Source of the DNA: Nemertoderma westbladi
Lineage: Eukaryota > Xenacoelomorpha > Nemertodermatida > Nemertodermatidae
Direction of reading: 5' to 3'
NCBI GenBank assembly: GCA_032718475.1
Contig: JAUCBJ010007488.1
Location: 62,001 to 126,000, forward strand
DNA: 64,000 bases
Both the position numbers and the translations under genes were made by a program. Positions 1 through 10,734 of this stretch are shown here, piece by piece. Under the pieces are notes generated by a model. The model did no database searches and had not been told where the DNA came from. It saw nothing but the letters and a program-made list of their open reading frames with translations. Each line of letters begins with the position of its first letter. Positions within the stretch are counted from its first letter, which is position 1.

Positions 1-194
1 TAAGTTTTTTTTTACGTAGATACTAAATATACATTGTAATACTGTATTACTTCAATTTTCAATTTTCTTATTACTAAGAAAAAACGTTAAAAATTCGGGT
101 CTGTTTCTAGGCATTTTAACAGATATTTTCTTAAGTAATTCCCGAATTTTGGATTTTATACAATTTTTCGCGTCTTGTAAAGCCCTACTACTAG

Positions 195-1467
195 GATCGG
201 CATGCTGCATTGCAGCTGCATTTTTAAGAATGCTGTGCTGGCTTATCGACAAAATTGCACCGCCACAACTCCCTATCACCCATGACATCCGCGATCCCAA
301 GATCATCCGCATCTTCAAGGCCAGTGTCCTTTAAGATGCGTCTCAAGAAAGTCATGCCTGTCCACCATGCTTATTCAATCCATGAGGCTGCCAAAACACA
401 AGATTATGCACTGGCTGGTCCTCACAGCGAAAGCAATGTCCTGCAAAGCGGAGGCGATTTTGTTCTAGTCTCAAGCTTGGGGGAACCAATAAGACACCTC
501 CAATGTTATATAGTGTCTGGTTGGAGATGTGTGCATTATACTTGACACAATGAACCCGGCGTAGCATTCTTGTGAATGTGCCGTCCAGAGATTTGGTGTC
601 CTCAGCAGTTAGAGCCCAGCATGGACTCCCGTAGAGGAGTACTGGAACTACTGCTGCTCTAAATAATCGGACCTTAAGTTTCCGATTAATTCTCGTTGAC
701 TTCTAAATCCTGGAAAGCCTATTCAAGGCTGCCCATGCCTTTCCCTTACGAATTCGAAGGTCCTCACCTGACTTCCGGATCCATGATCCCAGGTAACAGA
801 AGTCATCCACATGCTCAAGCATACCATCTTTTGAGCTTATGCTCATCCGATCAGAGACTTGCTGAGGACTTTCAAAGTTAACTGTCAAAATTGTGGTATT
901 TCTGGAGTTAATAAAAAGACCAACACTAGAAACAGCATGTTCTAATGAGCTGAGGAGCGGTTGGGCTCCCTCTAGTGATTCTGAGAGTACTCCTAAGTCA
1001 TCAGCAAAGTCTAGATCAGTTAGGTACTTGGCAGGATTTCCTCGACTTCTGGAGCCAGTAGGTGGAGTTATCATCACCCCATCATCATTATAATGATCTA
1101 AGGACATGCGTAGAACATAGTCAACAACAATTATAAACAAGAATGGGGCAAGTGTGTCTCCCCAGAGGAAGCCCCATAACACTTCAAATGGTTCTGTGTC
1201 ACCGTCAACAGTAGACACAAATGTTGTCGAACCATCGTATACTGATCTGATTGCTGCAATAATTTCATCAGGAATCCCATATAATGAACGTAGGCTAAGC
1301 ATACGTGAGCGAGAGACTGAATCAAAGGCCTTGAAGAAGTCAACAAAGATAACAGCCAGATGCCTGTCGTTCTTTTTTGATAACTCTTCATTTATCCTTG
1401 TAAGTGCCAAACTTGGCTCCATGGTCGCACGACCATGATCCCACGGTCCCACGACTCTACATATCAT
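195..1467 (-). pseudogene. 5'-truncated LINE reverse transcriptase relic (RTE-like)
   Basis: Minus-strand reading shows a non-LTR reverse transcriptase C-terminal half. An AFDSV box follows a VDFFK stretch, then GDTLAPFLFIIVVDYVLR (normally preceded by Q, here W), then the LDFADDL catalytic box, then the RLRFAGHCFR...W-PHG tail typical of RTE-like LINEs. One TAG (703-705) breaks a frame that otherwise runs from 1467 to 354. A one-base deletion near 355, judged against the second copy at 28.4 kb, then shifts the frame. The endonuclease and N-terminal RT are absent, so the copy is 5'-truncated, which is usual for LINEs. The 3' end is shared almost verbatim with 28379-28624, so both belong to one family. 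RTE assignment is by motif resemblance only; a related clade is possible. Not functional. Confidence 0.85.
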
Positions 1468-2515
1468 GGTACGTCATTATGAACCTATGGGATTGATCAC
1501 ACCCTTTGTTACTCCTTTATGTATTGAAGGTTGTGACTGATAAGCTTTCAGATAAATTGGAAAAGCTCTTAAGGAAAAGCCATGGTCTAACTGGAGTGTA
1601 AAAGCTTTTGCGGACATAACAAGTCATTTTTACGCAATGCGCTGAATACTCTAAAAAGCCCTAAAATTGTTCAACTACGCGTCGGTTAGAAATTAGAACC
1701 AAGATCGACGAAATCTGTCAGCTGATTCTTTGTGTATGTGGAGATTCCTTTGTTTGAGCCTATTCAGCCAATCAGAGCAATCTTCCGAGTTATGCCAATA
1801 GAGACCTACCTGTGGAAATTGGCGCATGCGCAGTTATAGTTTTTCTGAGAATCAGATTCCTCTCAGGATTCTGTGCTAAGTACGGACGTTTCAGACTTTG
1901 GCCCAAGAACATCTGATGGACAGAGTTATAAGAACATAAATCTATTAACCTGTTTTATGTTGCATACAAATCAAATCATACTAAACTTCATGAACACATA
2001 CTGACTGTTCACCGCACTGTTTTAATGCGATGGAATAATGCATTATGGAATGAATTTAAATTCTAGAATTATATCGAGAATTTTTTGCCGAGAATTTTTT
2101 TACTAGCTAGTAATAGATAGGATAGGAAAATAACTTTGAATGTCACTAGTGGTAAATAAAATTAAATTTATTGCGAGATTATAACAGTATTATAATATAT
2201 TTTTTTTATCTATATCTTTTTATCTTATCTTTTTATCTTATTATCTTTTTTATATTTTATATTTGGTTTATCAGGTCTCACATACAGACATACCGGACCG
2301 GTATCAGTTCATCACCCCGAATCTTGTGTTGCGTTTTATTCACACAACTTTTATGCTAAGCCTACCAACAGACCAACCATTTCGTTCAAACGGGGTGTAT
2401 GTGCGGGGAATAAACAAAATAATATACCCACAATACATTGGCCAGAATTGGCCAAATACTGTAATACTACCATTTATCCTACAAACTAACTGAACTTATA
2501 CTGTCTGACTGTTAT
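1468..2515. other. Non-coding, AT-rich; probable 5' UTR of the LINE in its last ~250 bp
   Basis: No coding region is supported. About 2160-2270 is T-rich low complexity. From about 2270 the composition becomes mixed and leads into the LINE ORF1, so the 5' untranslated region of that element probably lies here. I cannot place its exact 5' end, and no target duplication was recognised. Confidence 0.5.
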
Positions 2516-3637
2516 ATGATATTCGAGAAATTCCGCAACGATAAACACAACGCTGCAACGGATGCAACCTACAATCTGACAATGACGCCCCCTAACAATA
2601 AAGTAAAGGCGAAAAAAAATATGGCGTCATCGCGAAGATCTGAGATACCGGTACCGGACATGTCAAAGATGATTAGTTGCGACATATGTTCGGGTTTCTT
2701 TCTGGATGAAGCAACATACGAAAGCCACAATACTCACTGTCAGGGCTCAATCTTCGTAGAACCTCCCAGCGCCTGCAGCCACTGCAACAAATCTGTATCC
2801 GGCAACAATTGTTTAGGCTGCGAAATTTGTGGATCGTGGATCCATGCTGCTTGCCTCAAACTATCAAATGCTGAAATACAAATCCTAGCCAAATGCAAGA
2901 ACTGTAAAATCGTCTGTTCTCCCTGCGAGTCTAAAGGAAAACTATCGATAGAGGACGGCACCAGCCCCGGTCCTAAACAACTAGAGTCCATGATATCTAA
3001 CCTGAAATCTTCTCTAAAAGACGACTTCGATTTACTTAACAGTGAATTGATATCTCTTCGAAACAACAACAGTAGTTCCAACCATTGGACGACAGTCGAC
3101 GGAAAGAAAAAGAACAGCAATAACAGAGTCAACCAGCAGCATCAACCTCTGACGCTTGATGATGTCTCCCGAGAGGTGGGCGAACAGAAAAAGCGGCAGA
3201 ACAACTTAGTTATTCGGGGGTTTGCTCTACCCGAAGAATCTTCTGAGGATGTTCAATGCTTGACAACGTTCCTTCAGGATAACTTCGTAGTGGCTGCACC
3301 ACTGAAAAAAGTACTCTACAGACGCCCAGCAAGAACGGTCGATGGTGTCGACAAATGTTCCACTGTAATTGTGGAGCTCTCCTCTCTCGAGATCAAGTCC
3401 ACAATTCTCCGGAAAAAGTCAACACTGAAAGACTTGGCTTCTGGCATATATATCTCTCAGGACCTCACCCCCCTTCAATCAGAGCAAGCCTATCTACGGC
3501 GCAAATCGATCCGTGAGAATAGGAGACAAAGTACTTCAACCGAACCCCGGCGTTCTACCACCCGCCCAGCACAGAATGACACTGACACAGCTTCTGCTTC
3601 TGGTACTAATTCTGTACCGGTGCAGGGAAACCAGTAA
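2516..3637 (+). CDS. LINE ORF1 protein with PHD-type zinc finger
   Basis: 373 residues. Residues about 60-145 hold a dense Cys/His cluster with paired CxxC motifs (CDIC, CSHC, CEIC, CKNC, CSPC) and a WIHAAC core. That is the signature of the PHD finger found in ORF1 of many CR1-like LINEs. A hydrophilic, partly coiled middle follows, then a folded-looking domain at about 240-335, where esterase or RRM-like domains usually lie. The tail is Ser/Thr/Arg-rich and disordered. ORF1 proteins of this class bind element RNA in the RNP. The ATG at 2516 opens the frame, and a later in-frame ATG at 2582 is possible. The stop at 3635-3637 lies four nt after the heptamer GGGAAAC, giving a possible ORF1-ORF2 fusion. 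Confidence 0.85.
   Translation: MIFEKFRNDKHNAATDATYNLTMTPPNNKVKAKKNMASSRRSEIPVPDMSKMISCDICSGFFLDEATYESHNTHCQGSIFVEPPSACSHCNKSVSGNNCLGCEICGSWIHAACLKLSNAEIQILAKCKNCKIVCSPCESKGKLSIEDGTSPGPKQLESMISNLKSSLKDDFDLLNSELISLRNNNSSSNHWTTVDGKKKNSNNRVNQQHQPLTLDDVSREVGEQKKRQNNLVIRGFALPEESSEDVQCLTTFLQDNFVVAAPLKKVLYRRPARTVDGVDKCSTVIVELSSLEIKSTILRKKSTLKDLASGIYISQDLTPLQSEQAYLRRKSIRENRRQSTSTEPRRSTTRPAQNDTDTASASGTNSVPVQGNQ
3625..3631 (+). promoter_or_regulatory. Candidate -1 ribosomal frameshift heptamer G GGA AAC at the ORF1/ORF2 junction
   Basis: ORF1 reads GGA (3626-3628), AAC (3629-3631), CAG, then TAA at 3635. With the preceding G this forms the canonical X XXY YYZ heptamer GGGAAAC in the correct phase. ORF2 is open in the -1 frame from 3610, just after a TAA at 3607-3609, through 6474, so a slip at this site enters ORF2 exactly. 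I see no strong stem-loop directly downstream, only weak pairing around 3641-3656, so stimulation by structure is not shown. The same heptamer is known from retroviral gag-pro junctions; its use here is inferred. Confidence 0.55.
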
Positions 3638-3681
3638 AGGGAGGTCATCGCCAACCAGCTAACATAACACATGATCAATAT

Positions 3682-6474
3682 TTGAACTGCTGTTGCTTAA
3701 ATGCCCAGTCTACTAAGAATAAACTGCCTGATCTCGACGAATTCCTTAGTTCGCGCAGTATCGACGTCCTCGCGGTTACGGAAACCTGGTTAACTGATGC
3801 CGTAAACGACTCTGAGATTCAGAGTGATCCAAAGTATAAGGTAATCAGAAACGATCGTTCCTCTAAAATCGGCGGCGGTGTTCTTCTGTTGATTAGCGAC
3901 AAACTGAAATACGCGCGTGTCGAACTCCTGGATCCCGAATCAGAAATAGAATTTGTTGCTGTTGACATCCTCGGTGTCAACAAATCCCGGTTTATCTGTG
4001 CATATCGACCGCCATCACGACAACACAATTCTGCGTATGAAAGTAAACTTTGCGACACCCTTCAAACCCTTTGTGACGTCCCCTACCCATGCATTGTCAC
4101 TGGAGACTTCAATCTCCCGAGTTGGAACTGGAAAGACCTCAGTCACCCAGATTCAGATCTCTACAATGGATTCGAGAATTTCATCCTTGAAGCGAGTTTA
4201 AACCAGGTCCAGTTTGAACCAACCAGAGGTGCAAATGTTCTCGACTTGGTGTTTACATCCGATGAAGAGTTTGTATCAAATGTCACAGTAGATTTACCCT
4301 TCTCTACCAGCGATCATTCCATCGTTCTTTTCAATATCATTGACCCAAATTGTAGTTCTGGAAACATGGATGAGCCACCGGGATTCTACGACTTTAGCAA
4401 TGGCGACTACATAGGTTTTAATGATTATCTAAGGGAAATAGATTGGAGAGCTATTTATGGTCCATGCATTTCGGTCAACGATTTTTATAATTGTTTTAGC
4501 AAACAGCTAAAGGATGGCATCGATCGGTTTATTCCTTTCAAGGTTTTTACTCGCAAAAGAAAGAAAACGTATCCAAGTTATGTCAGAAAGCTCCAGAAAA
4601 CAAAACTGCTACTTTGGCGGCGGCGCAGTACTCCCGGTGGCCTGGAAGCCTACAGACGATCGGCGAAACAGGCGTCTCAGTCAGTGTACCGGGCAACGTG
4701 CGAGAAAGAATCGAAACTCTTAAACTCCGGCGACTCGAACGCGATCTTCAAATATATTAACTCTAAACGGAAGAAAGCCTCTGGGATCGGCCCTTTGAAG
4801 TATCAAGGAGATACGATAGTCGATAATGAAAAAAAAGCCGAGATTTTCGCCAAAGTTCTTTCGGAAAACTTCTCGGAAGACAACGGCACAATCCCGACGT
4901 TCCTTCGCAAAGTTCCAGACAACATCGGACTGTCATCGGTCGATCTGAGCCCCATTAGGGTTCTAACTATATTACGCCAGCTGCAGTCGAAGAAAAGTAG
5001 ATCACCGGATGGTCTGCCGTCCATTATCTTTGTTAAATTGGCGTGCGCCCTCGCCTCGCCTCTGTCTGTGATATTTAACGTCTCTCTTTCAACCCACACC
5101 CTACCGGACATCTGGTTGACCGCAGACATTATTCCACTGTTCAAGAAGGGGAACCCTGCAGACCCGTACAATTATAGACCCATCAGTCTCACCTGTATAT
5201 CTTGTAAAATTATGGAACGGTGCATAAAAAATGCTATTATTAATTATTTGTCAAGCCATGGAATTATTTCCAAGGCACAGCATGGTTTCCTTCAGCGTAA
5301 ATCAACCTGTACTCAGTTATTGGACTGCATTACAGATTGGTACAAATTAGTTGACCGTAAATATAATATTGATATTATTTATATTGATTACGCCAAAGCG
5401 TTCGATTCGGTAGTCACTTCGAAATTGTTTGCTAAATTAGAAAGTTACGGCTTTACAGGTGATTTATTGTTATGGCTTAAAGCGTTTTTAACAAATAGAA
5501 AGCATCGTATTTTAATCGGTAACACTTTTTCAGATTATTGTGCTGTTTTATCAGGTACAGTCCAGGGGAGTGTTTTAGGTCCTGTTCTTTTTTTACTATT
5601 TATTAACGACTTACCTGAATTGCTTTCACCTATTGATGTTAAACTTTTTGCTGATGATGTTAAACTCTACGCACCCACCACCGAATGTGACTCTTTAGCC
5701 AACGCCCTCAAATTGTTAGAGACATGGGCAAATGAGTGGCAGCTAGACGTTGCAGCTCATAAATGCACTGTTATACATGTTGGCGCATCAAACAGTAATT
5801 TTAATTATATTTTAAACGGTAATGTAATTAAGTGCGAAGATTTCTGCAAAGACCTTGGTATTATTGTTAGTGCTGATTTGAAGTTTAATAATTATTGTAA
5901 GAAGCAAGTTGCTAAAGCTTATAGGATAATAAATATGATATTTCGTAACATTAAATCGTGTAATAAATCGGCACTTTTAACGGCCTACAAGTCTATTGTT
6001 AGACCGGTTTTAGAGTACTGTACCCCTGTTTGGTCGCCCTTCACTAAGTATGGTATAAATTTAGTCGAACGAGTTCAACACTATTTTACACGCAGATTGT
6101 ATCGTCGGTGCAAATTAACTTATGTTTCATATTGTGACCGTCTAACCTGCCTGTCTCTACAACCCTTGGAGGTTAGGAGAATTATTTTCGACTTGAAAAT
6201 GGTGTACCGTATTTTTCACGGCCTTGTTGACCTTACGTTTAGTAACTACTTTTCACGTGCGCCAGTAAAAGGGCTACGTGGACACAGCTATAAACTTCAT
6301 ATTCCGTATTGCAGACTACAACTTTGTAAGAACTCTTTTAACTACCGCACTGTTCCATTCTGGAATTCTTTATCGCAAGATATTGTTGATGCTAAAAACC
6401 TACAAATTTTTTCTCGTAAATTATTAACGTTCGATTTCAAGTCACACTGTTCGGTCGACCATTGGTGCAAATAG
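3682..6474 (+). CDS. LINE ORF2: apurinic-type endonuclease plus reverse transcriptase (CR1-like)
   Basis: About 930 residues with no stop. The N-terminal endonuclease (about 1-220) shows LNAQS, TETWL, GGGV, YRPP, GDFN, LDLVF and SDHS motifs, the EEP nuclease catalytic set that nicks target DNA. The reverse transcriptase (about 430-720) shows PDGLP, YRPIS, GF--KSTCTQL, YIDYAKAFDSV, GTVQGSVLGPVLF and the catalytic FADD near residue 655. A C-terminal thumb and Cys-containing region follow. The frame has no ATG before about residue 229, past the endonuclease. The frame itself is open from 3610, and 3682 is only a TTG. Translation through the GGGAAAC site from ORF1 is the simplest explanation. A tiny ATG-initiated ORF (3671-3685) overlaps the entry and could instead support reinitiation. 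Confidence 0.9.
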   Translation: MNCCCLNAQSTKNKLPDLDEFLSSRSIDVLAVTETWLTDAVNDSEIQSDPKYKVIRNDRSSKIGGGVLLLISDKLKYARVELLDPESEIEFVAVDILGVNKSRFICAYRPPSRQHNSAYESKLCDTLQTLCDVPYPCIVTGDFNLPSWNWKDLSHPDSDLYNGFENFILEASLNQVQFEPTRGANVLDLVFTSDEEFVSNVTVDLPFSTSDHSIVLFNIIDPNCSSGNMDEPPGFYDFSNGDYIGFNDYLREIDWRAIYGPCISVNDFYNCFSKQLKDGIDRFIPFKVFTRKRKKTYPSYVRKLQKTKLLLWRRRSTPGGLEAYRRSAKQASQSVYRATCEKESKLLNSGDSNAIFKYINSKRKKASGIGPLKYQGDTIVDNEKKAEIFAKVLSENFSEDNGTIPTFLRKVPDNIGLSSVDLSPIRVLTILRQLQSKKSRSPDGLPSIIFVKLACALASPLSVIFNVSLSTHTLPDIWLTADIIPLFKKGNPADPYNYRPISLTCISCKIMERCIKNAIINYLSSHGIISKAQHGFLQRKSTCTQLLDCITDWYKLVDRKYNIDIIYIDYAKAFDSVVTSKLFAKLESYGFTGDLLLWLKAFLTNRKHRILIGNTFSDYCAVLSGTVQGSVLGPVLFLLFINDLPELLSPIDVKLFADDVKLYAPTTECDSLANALKLLETWANEWQLDVAAHKCTVIHVGASNSNFNYILNGNVIKCEDFCKDLGIIVSADLKFNNYCKKQVAKAYRIINMIFRNIKSCNKSALLTAYKSIVRPVLEYCTPVWSPFTKYGINLVERVQHYFTRRLYRRCKLTYVSYCDRLTCLSLQPLEVRRIIFDLKMVYRIFHGLVDLTFSNYFSRAPVKGLRGHSYKLHIPYCRLQLCKNSFNYRTVPFWNSLSQDIVDAKNLQIFSRKLLTFDFKSHCSVDHWCK

Positions 6475-6816
6475 CCGTTTAACTTTTTACTTATTTATAT
6501 TATTTTTTAAACTATTTTTTTTAAGGTTTTGTATCCGTTGTGTGATTGTGTTTGTTATTTTTATTTCATTCCTACCTATTTTATTAAGTAATAACTTGAA
6601 ACTATTTTTATTACAATATTTATCACTATACTATACTGTATGTACACATATATTTACACTTAATTTCTCTTCTTTTAAAACATTTAAATCGCCCCTTTAA
6701 GTGCCTCGAGCCTGGGCGGCGATCTCCCTCGAAAAATTGTCGATTGCTTATATTTAGTATTTCTTAATTCTACTGTATTGGTTATACTATATATATTTTA
6801 ATGTATGTTATCGTGT
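6475..6816 (+). other. LINE 3' UTR
   Basis: AT-rich untranslated sequence between the ORF2 stop and the tandem tail. It contains a short GC-richer stretch around 6695-6735 before the tail. No coding sequence seen. Confidence 0.6.
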
Positions 6817-6847
6817 ATTAAATAAATAAATAAATAAATAAATAAAT
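6817..6847 (+). repeat. (TAAA)n 3' tail of the LINE
   Basis: About seven tandem TAAA units end the element. Short tandem tails mark the 3' end of many non-LTR elements and serve as the site of reverse transcription priming. Confidence 0.85.
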
Positions 6848-7189
6848 TTCGTACCGACTGGCGGTGCTTCATCAGATATAGGTAGGTTAACTAATACTAA
6901 TGATAAGGGTATAATATAATATAAAGGGAAACATATAAGTATGATTAATGACATTCAGATGTAAATACAGTAATTGTAATATTAATATAGCGATACTTAG
7001 GCATTCTGAATTCTGACTACGAGCACAGTGTAGGTCTATAGCAGCAATGACACGGTAACTGTAGAACTGTATGATAAATCTAATATGATTAGGTCTGTTA
7101 TAATTATATTGTATGTACAGTATAAAGTTGATGAGGAGTTATACATTGTAAACATTTGTAAACATTTTAGACCTCAACTTCTTCGAAAA
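6848..7189. other. Non-coding; minus-strand hammerhead-core-like motif at 6847-6875
   Basis: No gene seen. Directly after the LINE tail the minus strand reads CTGATGA, a segment that can form a short ACCG/CGGT stem, then GAAA. This is the core order of a hammerhead ribozyme, but stem III and the cleavage triplet are not evident. Confidence 0.35.
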
Positions 7190-9682
7190 TTTGTAACGTG
7201 CTGAACACGATCGATGATAACTCTCCAGCCAACCAGGGGAGGCTTCTCAATAGATGGCGTTCTATTACAGCCCAACCATTTAAGAATCTAATGCTCGTCA
7301 AGCCCACCAGGCCATGGCCGACGGTCAGTACCGTAATGCAGCACAGGCCCTTGTTTCTGAGGGACTTGCACAGGCCTCCGAAGAAACATACCAGGACATG
7401 CTCGGGAAGCACCTCCAAGGGCCCCCCCCCCCCCCCCCCTCTTCTTCCGACTGGCCCAGTACCCCCACCAGCCTCCTTCCGCCCAGAGGACATTGCCAAG
7501 GCTATCAAGTTTTTTTCCCCTGGCCCTTCAGAACTCCGCCCCAACCATCTGAAAGAAGCGATATCATCCCCATTGCCAGCCAAGGCCAACGAGGCCCTTT
7601 CTGCTATTTGTGCCATTACAAACCGCATGTCCTCAGGTCAGGTCCCGTCCTCGGTCCTCCCATACCTCTGTGGCGCCTCCCTATTCCCTGCAAAGAAGAA
7701 AGGTGGTGGTCTCCGTCCCATCGCCGTGGGGGAAACCTTGAGGAGGCTAACCTCCAAATGTCATGCAGCCACTGTTAACCAGAATGCTTCCAACATCCTC
7801 ACCCCCCTCCAGGTTGGTATCAGTACCCCCATTGGCTGCGAGGCCATAGTCCGAGCCGTCTCTTCTACCCTCAAAGACCACTCCATCCCAGCAGACAGCA
7901 AGTGGGTTCTTCTTGTCGACTTCAGCAACGCTTTTAATTCCCTCTACCACTCACAAATGTTTGCTGAAGTCAGGGAACACTTGCCCTCTCTTTCCGCATG
8001 GGTGGAGGCATGTTACGGTATCCAGGCTGTACTCTGGCTTGGTGACCAACAAATCTTCAGCTGCTCTGGCATCCAACAAGGTGATCCATTGGGCCCCCTC
8101 CTTTTCACCATAACTTTGCACCCAGTGGCCAAGACTATTTGGGCCAACGTCCCTTCTCTTATAATTAATGCAAGGTATTTGGACGATGGTTCACTGGTTG
8201 GTTCCCCAGACGACTTGTCAAAAGCCTTAGCCATATTAGAACAGGAAGGCCCCTTGAGACACCTTAAACTCAACAATGCCAAATCCCAAGTCTTTATCCC
8301 CGCTGGCTCCTCAGTTCAATCGAATCCACTACCACCCTCCATTCCCATCCTCTCCAATGGTCTAACCCTACTTGGTTCCCCGATTGGTTCCTCTCAACAC
8401 TGCAAGGAGACCATTATGCTAAGAGTAGCCAAAGTCCGCTCCATCACTGAACGCCTTCCTGACCTTCAGGATTCCCAGATGGAATCTACCCTCCTTCGAT
8501 CATGCCTTTCTTTACCCAAAGTAGTCTTTGCCCTCCGCTGCTGTCCCCCCTCCATGATTCCGGAATCCTCACTACAGTTCGATCTTGTCATGCGGGATAC
8601 CATCTCTGATCTGGTTGGGGGCTCCCTAAGTGATTGGTTGTACAACAAAGCTTGCCTTCCTGCCTCGATGGTTGGTCTGGGCCTTAGAAAAGCCATAAAC
8701 CATTCCCCGGCCGCATACATTGCTTCTGTCTCCTAGTCAGAAACCCTGGTCACTAGAATCCTAGGCAACTCGCCAGGTAACCGCCACCTCCCCTCTGCAC
8801 TAGCCTCCTTATCCAAGAACGCCGATAAACCAGATTGGACCTCATTGGAAGACCTTCCAACACCCATCACCCAACACAATCTATCCCACTCAGTTGACAT
8901 CTCCTCCCACGAACGGCTCCTGTCCTCTGCACCCGACAACAGATCCCAAGCCCTTGTACAATCCACTTCTCTTGGCCATGCTGGTGACTGGTTACATGCC
9001 ATTCCTTCTGAGTCCCTTGGTCTACATTTCCTGGACGCTGAGCACAGACTCTCCTTGTGTTACTGGTTAGGCGTCCGACCTCTAGCTCGGCTTCCTGTGC
9101 CTCTTGCTCCCTCCCTGCTGACCCATTTGGGGACCATCACGTTGGCTGTGGTGGGGACTCAGACAGGATTGCTCGCCACGACTCCCTCCGGGATGCCATT
9201 TTCTAAGCTTCACAATCTGCTGCTCAGGCGCCCCGGAAAGAAGTCCCTGGGTTGATTCCTGGCTCCCGTAGCAGACCGGCCGATATCTTCCTCCCCAACT
9301 GGAGACGGGGACAGCCCATGGCCCTGGACGTAACGGTGATCTCACCGCTTCAATTAACCATTAACTGCGCTGCGTCCACCCCAGGCTATGCCCTTACCGT
9401 TGCACGTGAACATAAGCTAGCCGCCCACCTCGATGAGTGCCGATCCTCAGGCGTGGGCTTCACCCCCTTGGCTCTTAAGGCTCTTGGGGGCTGGGACTCC
9501 CACTCCACCTCAATCATCTCCGAGATTGGGCGTCTGCAGAGTCTCCGTCGCAGTATCCCTGCCAAAGAAGCCGTCAGGCATCTACTCCAGCACCTGCCAG
9601 TGTGTCTCTGGCGAGGAAACGCCGCAATGTGGCTCCGTAGAAGCTCAAGCCTCCCTCCCTGGGTAGATGGCATCATGTAATC
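7190..9682 (+). pseudogene. Broken non-LTR element: reverse transcriptase plus restriction-like endonuclease
   Basis: The first frame (from about 7198) carries an RT with GGLRPIAVGETLRRL, DFSNAFNSL, GIQQGDPLGPLLF (near codon 290) and the catalytic box ARYLDDGSLVG (near codon 326). After a TAG at 8734-8736 the same frame continues to about 9090. Then the reading shifts (-1/+2) into a CX2CX9HX3C finger, a RHDSLRDAIF stretch, a TAA at 9204-9206, and an RPADIFLPNW...ALDVTV segment ending near 9680. Cys-His finger plus PD-(D/E)xK-like nuclease C-terminal to RT is the plan of restriction-like-endonuclease LINEs (R2/CRE/NeSL superfamily). Two stops and at least one frameshift make it inactive. A C-tract near 7423-7440 forces a poly-proline run and may be a slippage expansion. 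Exact clade uncertain. Confidence 0.85.
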
Positions 9683-10059
9683 GTTTTCTTCCCCCAGTAT
9701 TTATATTGGGTTACCTTGAGAAACACCACCAGTATCGCTTCGCATCTTCCACACCTGATCTCCGACAAACATCATCATATAATCAACCGATCCGCTATAA
9801 ACATTGGTAGGCGCTTGGGATACTGCGTCTGGGGGGAAGGACGGTTGGTGACAATCCCACCCCAAAGTCGCAGCTGCGTGGAGAACTATCACAAATCAAA
9901 TAACTCGCAACATGATATTTAATTAATATTATTGATATTTATAATTTATGTTCATATTAAAACTTTGATAATGATTTAATATCCTATAATATTCGAATAT
10001 AGTTAAATAACTCTGATTTTAATGCTGTTTTATATTGTGTTAATTGCTGTTTATATTAA
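9683..10059. other. Probable 3' untranslated remainder of the RLE element, then AT-rich DNA
   Basis: To about 9905 the composition resembles the element upstream and is probably its 3' UTR. Beyond that the sequence is AT-rich with no coding signal. Confidence 0.4.
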
Positions 10060-10510
10060 TGGATGTTATATTTTGAGAATACCGATAAATAATCGTAAAC
10101 CCCTCAACTCTCTTAATTACTGAGGTAAGCAGAAGGGTCTACCTGTAGCAACTGTGACTCAAATTATAGTGGTTTTTGTGTGAATTAAATGCTATTTCAT
10201 AATCCCTACGTGTGTCAGTTGCAATCCTCCTTATATATGATAAAAATCAGTGACAGTCGGCAAATTTTTGTGAATTAGTATAAATTAGTGTGAAGTAGTG
10301 TGAAGTCGTATGAAGGTTAATAAAGCATCTCCTAAAGAATGCGCTATTTACGATACTCCGTAGCCATCTAGTTAGGATTAGTGGTAAGTCATAACTTTGC
10401 TTTATACTTAAAGTAGTGCCACGTCCCGAAGGAACTGTTAATATTTCTCCCCGAAAGTAAATATAGTTGTCAGAGATTATATAGTAGCGATCAATCGAAT
10501 AATACAAAGT
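10060..10510 (-). repeat. Diverged inverted copy of the dispersed repeat that also flanks the 69-bp satellite
   Basis: Read on the minus strand it shares ordered blocks with 32755-33592 and 41643-42522. These are TATTATTCGATTGATCG, a TTTCGGG...AAATATTAACAGTTC block, GGGACGTGGC, GCGCATTCTTTAGGA and TTTTATCATATATAA. Spacing is broadly kept, and identity is clearly lower than between the other two copies. It lies directly beside another tandem array. The family carries no recognisable ORF and is unnamed. Confidence 0.7.
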
Positions 10511-10579
10511 AGTCTACACCGCAATACTTCCCAAGGAACCCGAATCCAGTCTCCCACACCGTGGGTCATACTGTGTGTT

Positions 10580-10734
10580 AGTGTTGAAAAATATAGAGTG
10601 TTGAAAAATATCGAGTGTTGAAAAATATCGAGTGTTGAAAAATATCGAGTGTTGAAAAATATCGAGAGTAAAAATATCGAGTGTTGAAAAATATAGAATG
10701 TTGAAAAATATCGAGAGTAAAAATATCGATAGTA
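10580..10734 (+). repeat. Tandem array, left inverted arm (17-bp TGTTGAAAAATATCGAG units)
   Basis: About nine units alternate between the 17-bp TGTTGAAAAATATCGAG and a 15-bp variant AGTAAAAATATCGAG. It is the reverse complement of the large array starting near 11054, so the two form an inverted pair. Confidence 0.9.

Larger units (their letters stand above)
2270..6847 (+). mobile_element. CR1-like non-LTR retrotransposon, apparently full length
   Basis: Two long uninterrupted ORFs (PHD-type ORF1, then endonuclease-reverse transcriptase ORF2) are followed by about 340 bp of 3' UTR and a tandem TAAA tail ending at 6847. This order is that of CR1/L2-like LINEs. Neither ORF has an internal stop, so the copy could be young and coding-competent. 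The 5' limit is an estimate from the change in base composition. The two ORFs overlap by 28 nt in different frames at a -1 slippery heptamer, described separately. Confidence 0.8.

Noticed and set aside
3641-3680. Stimulatory pseudoknot after the LINE slippery heptamer
   Set aside because: Only a three- to four-pair helix is visible by eye; not enough to claim.
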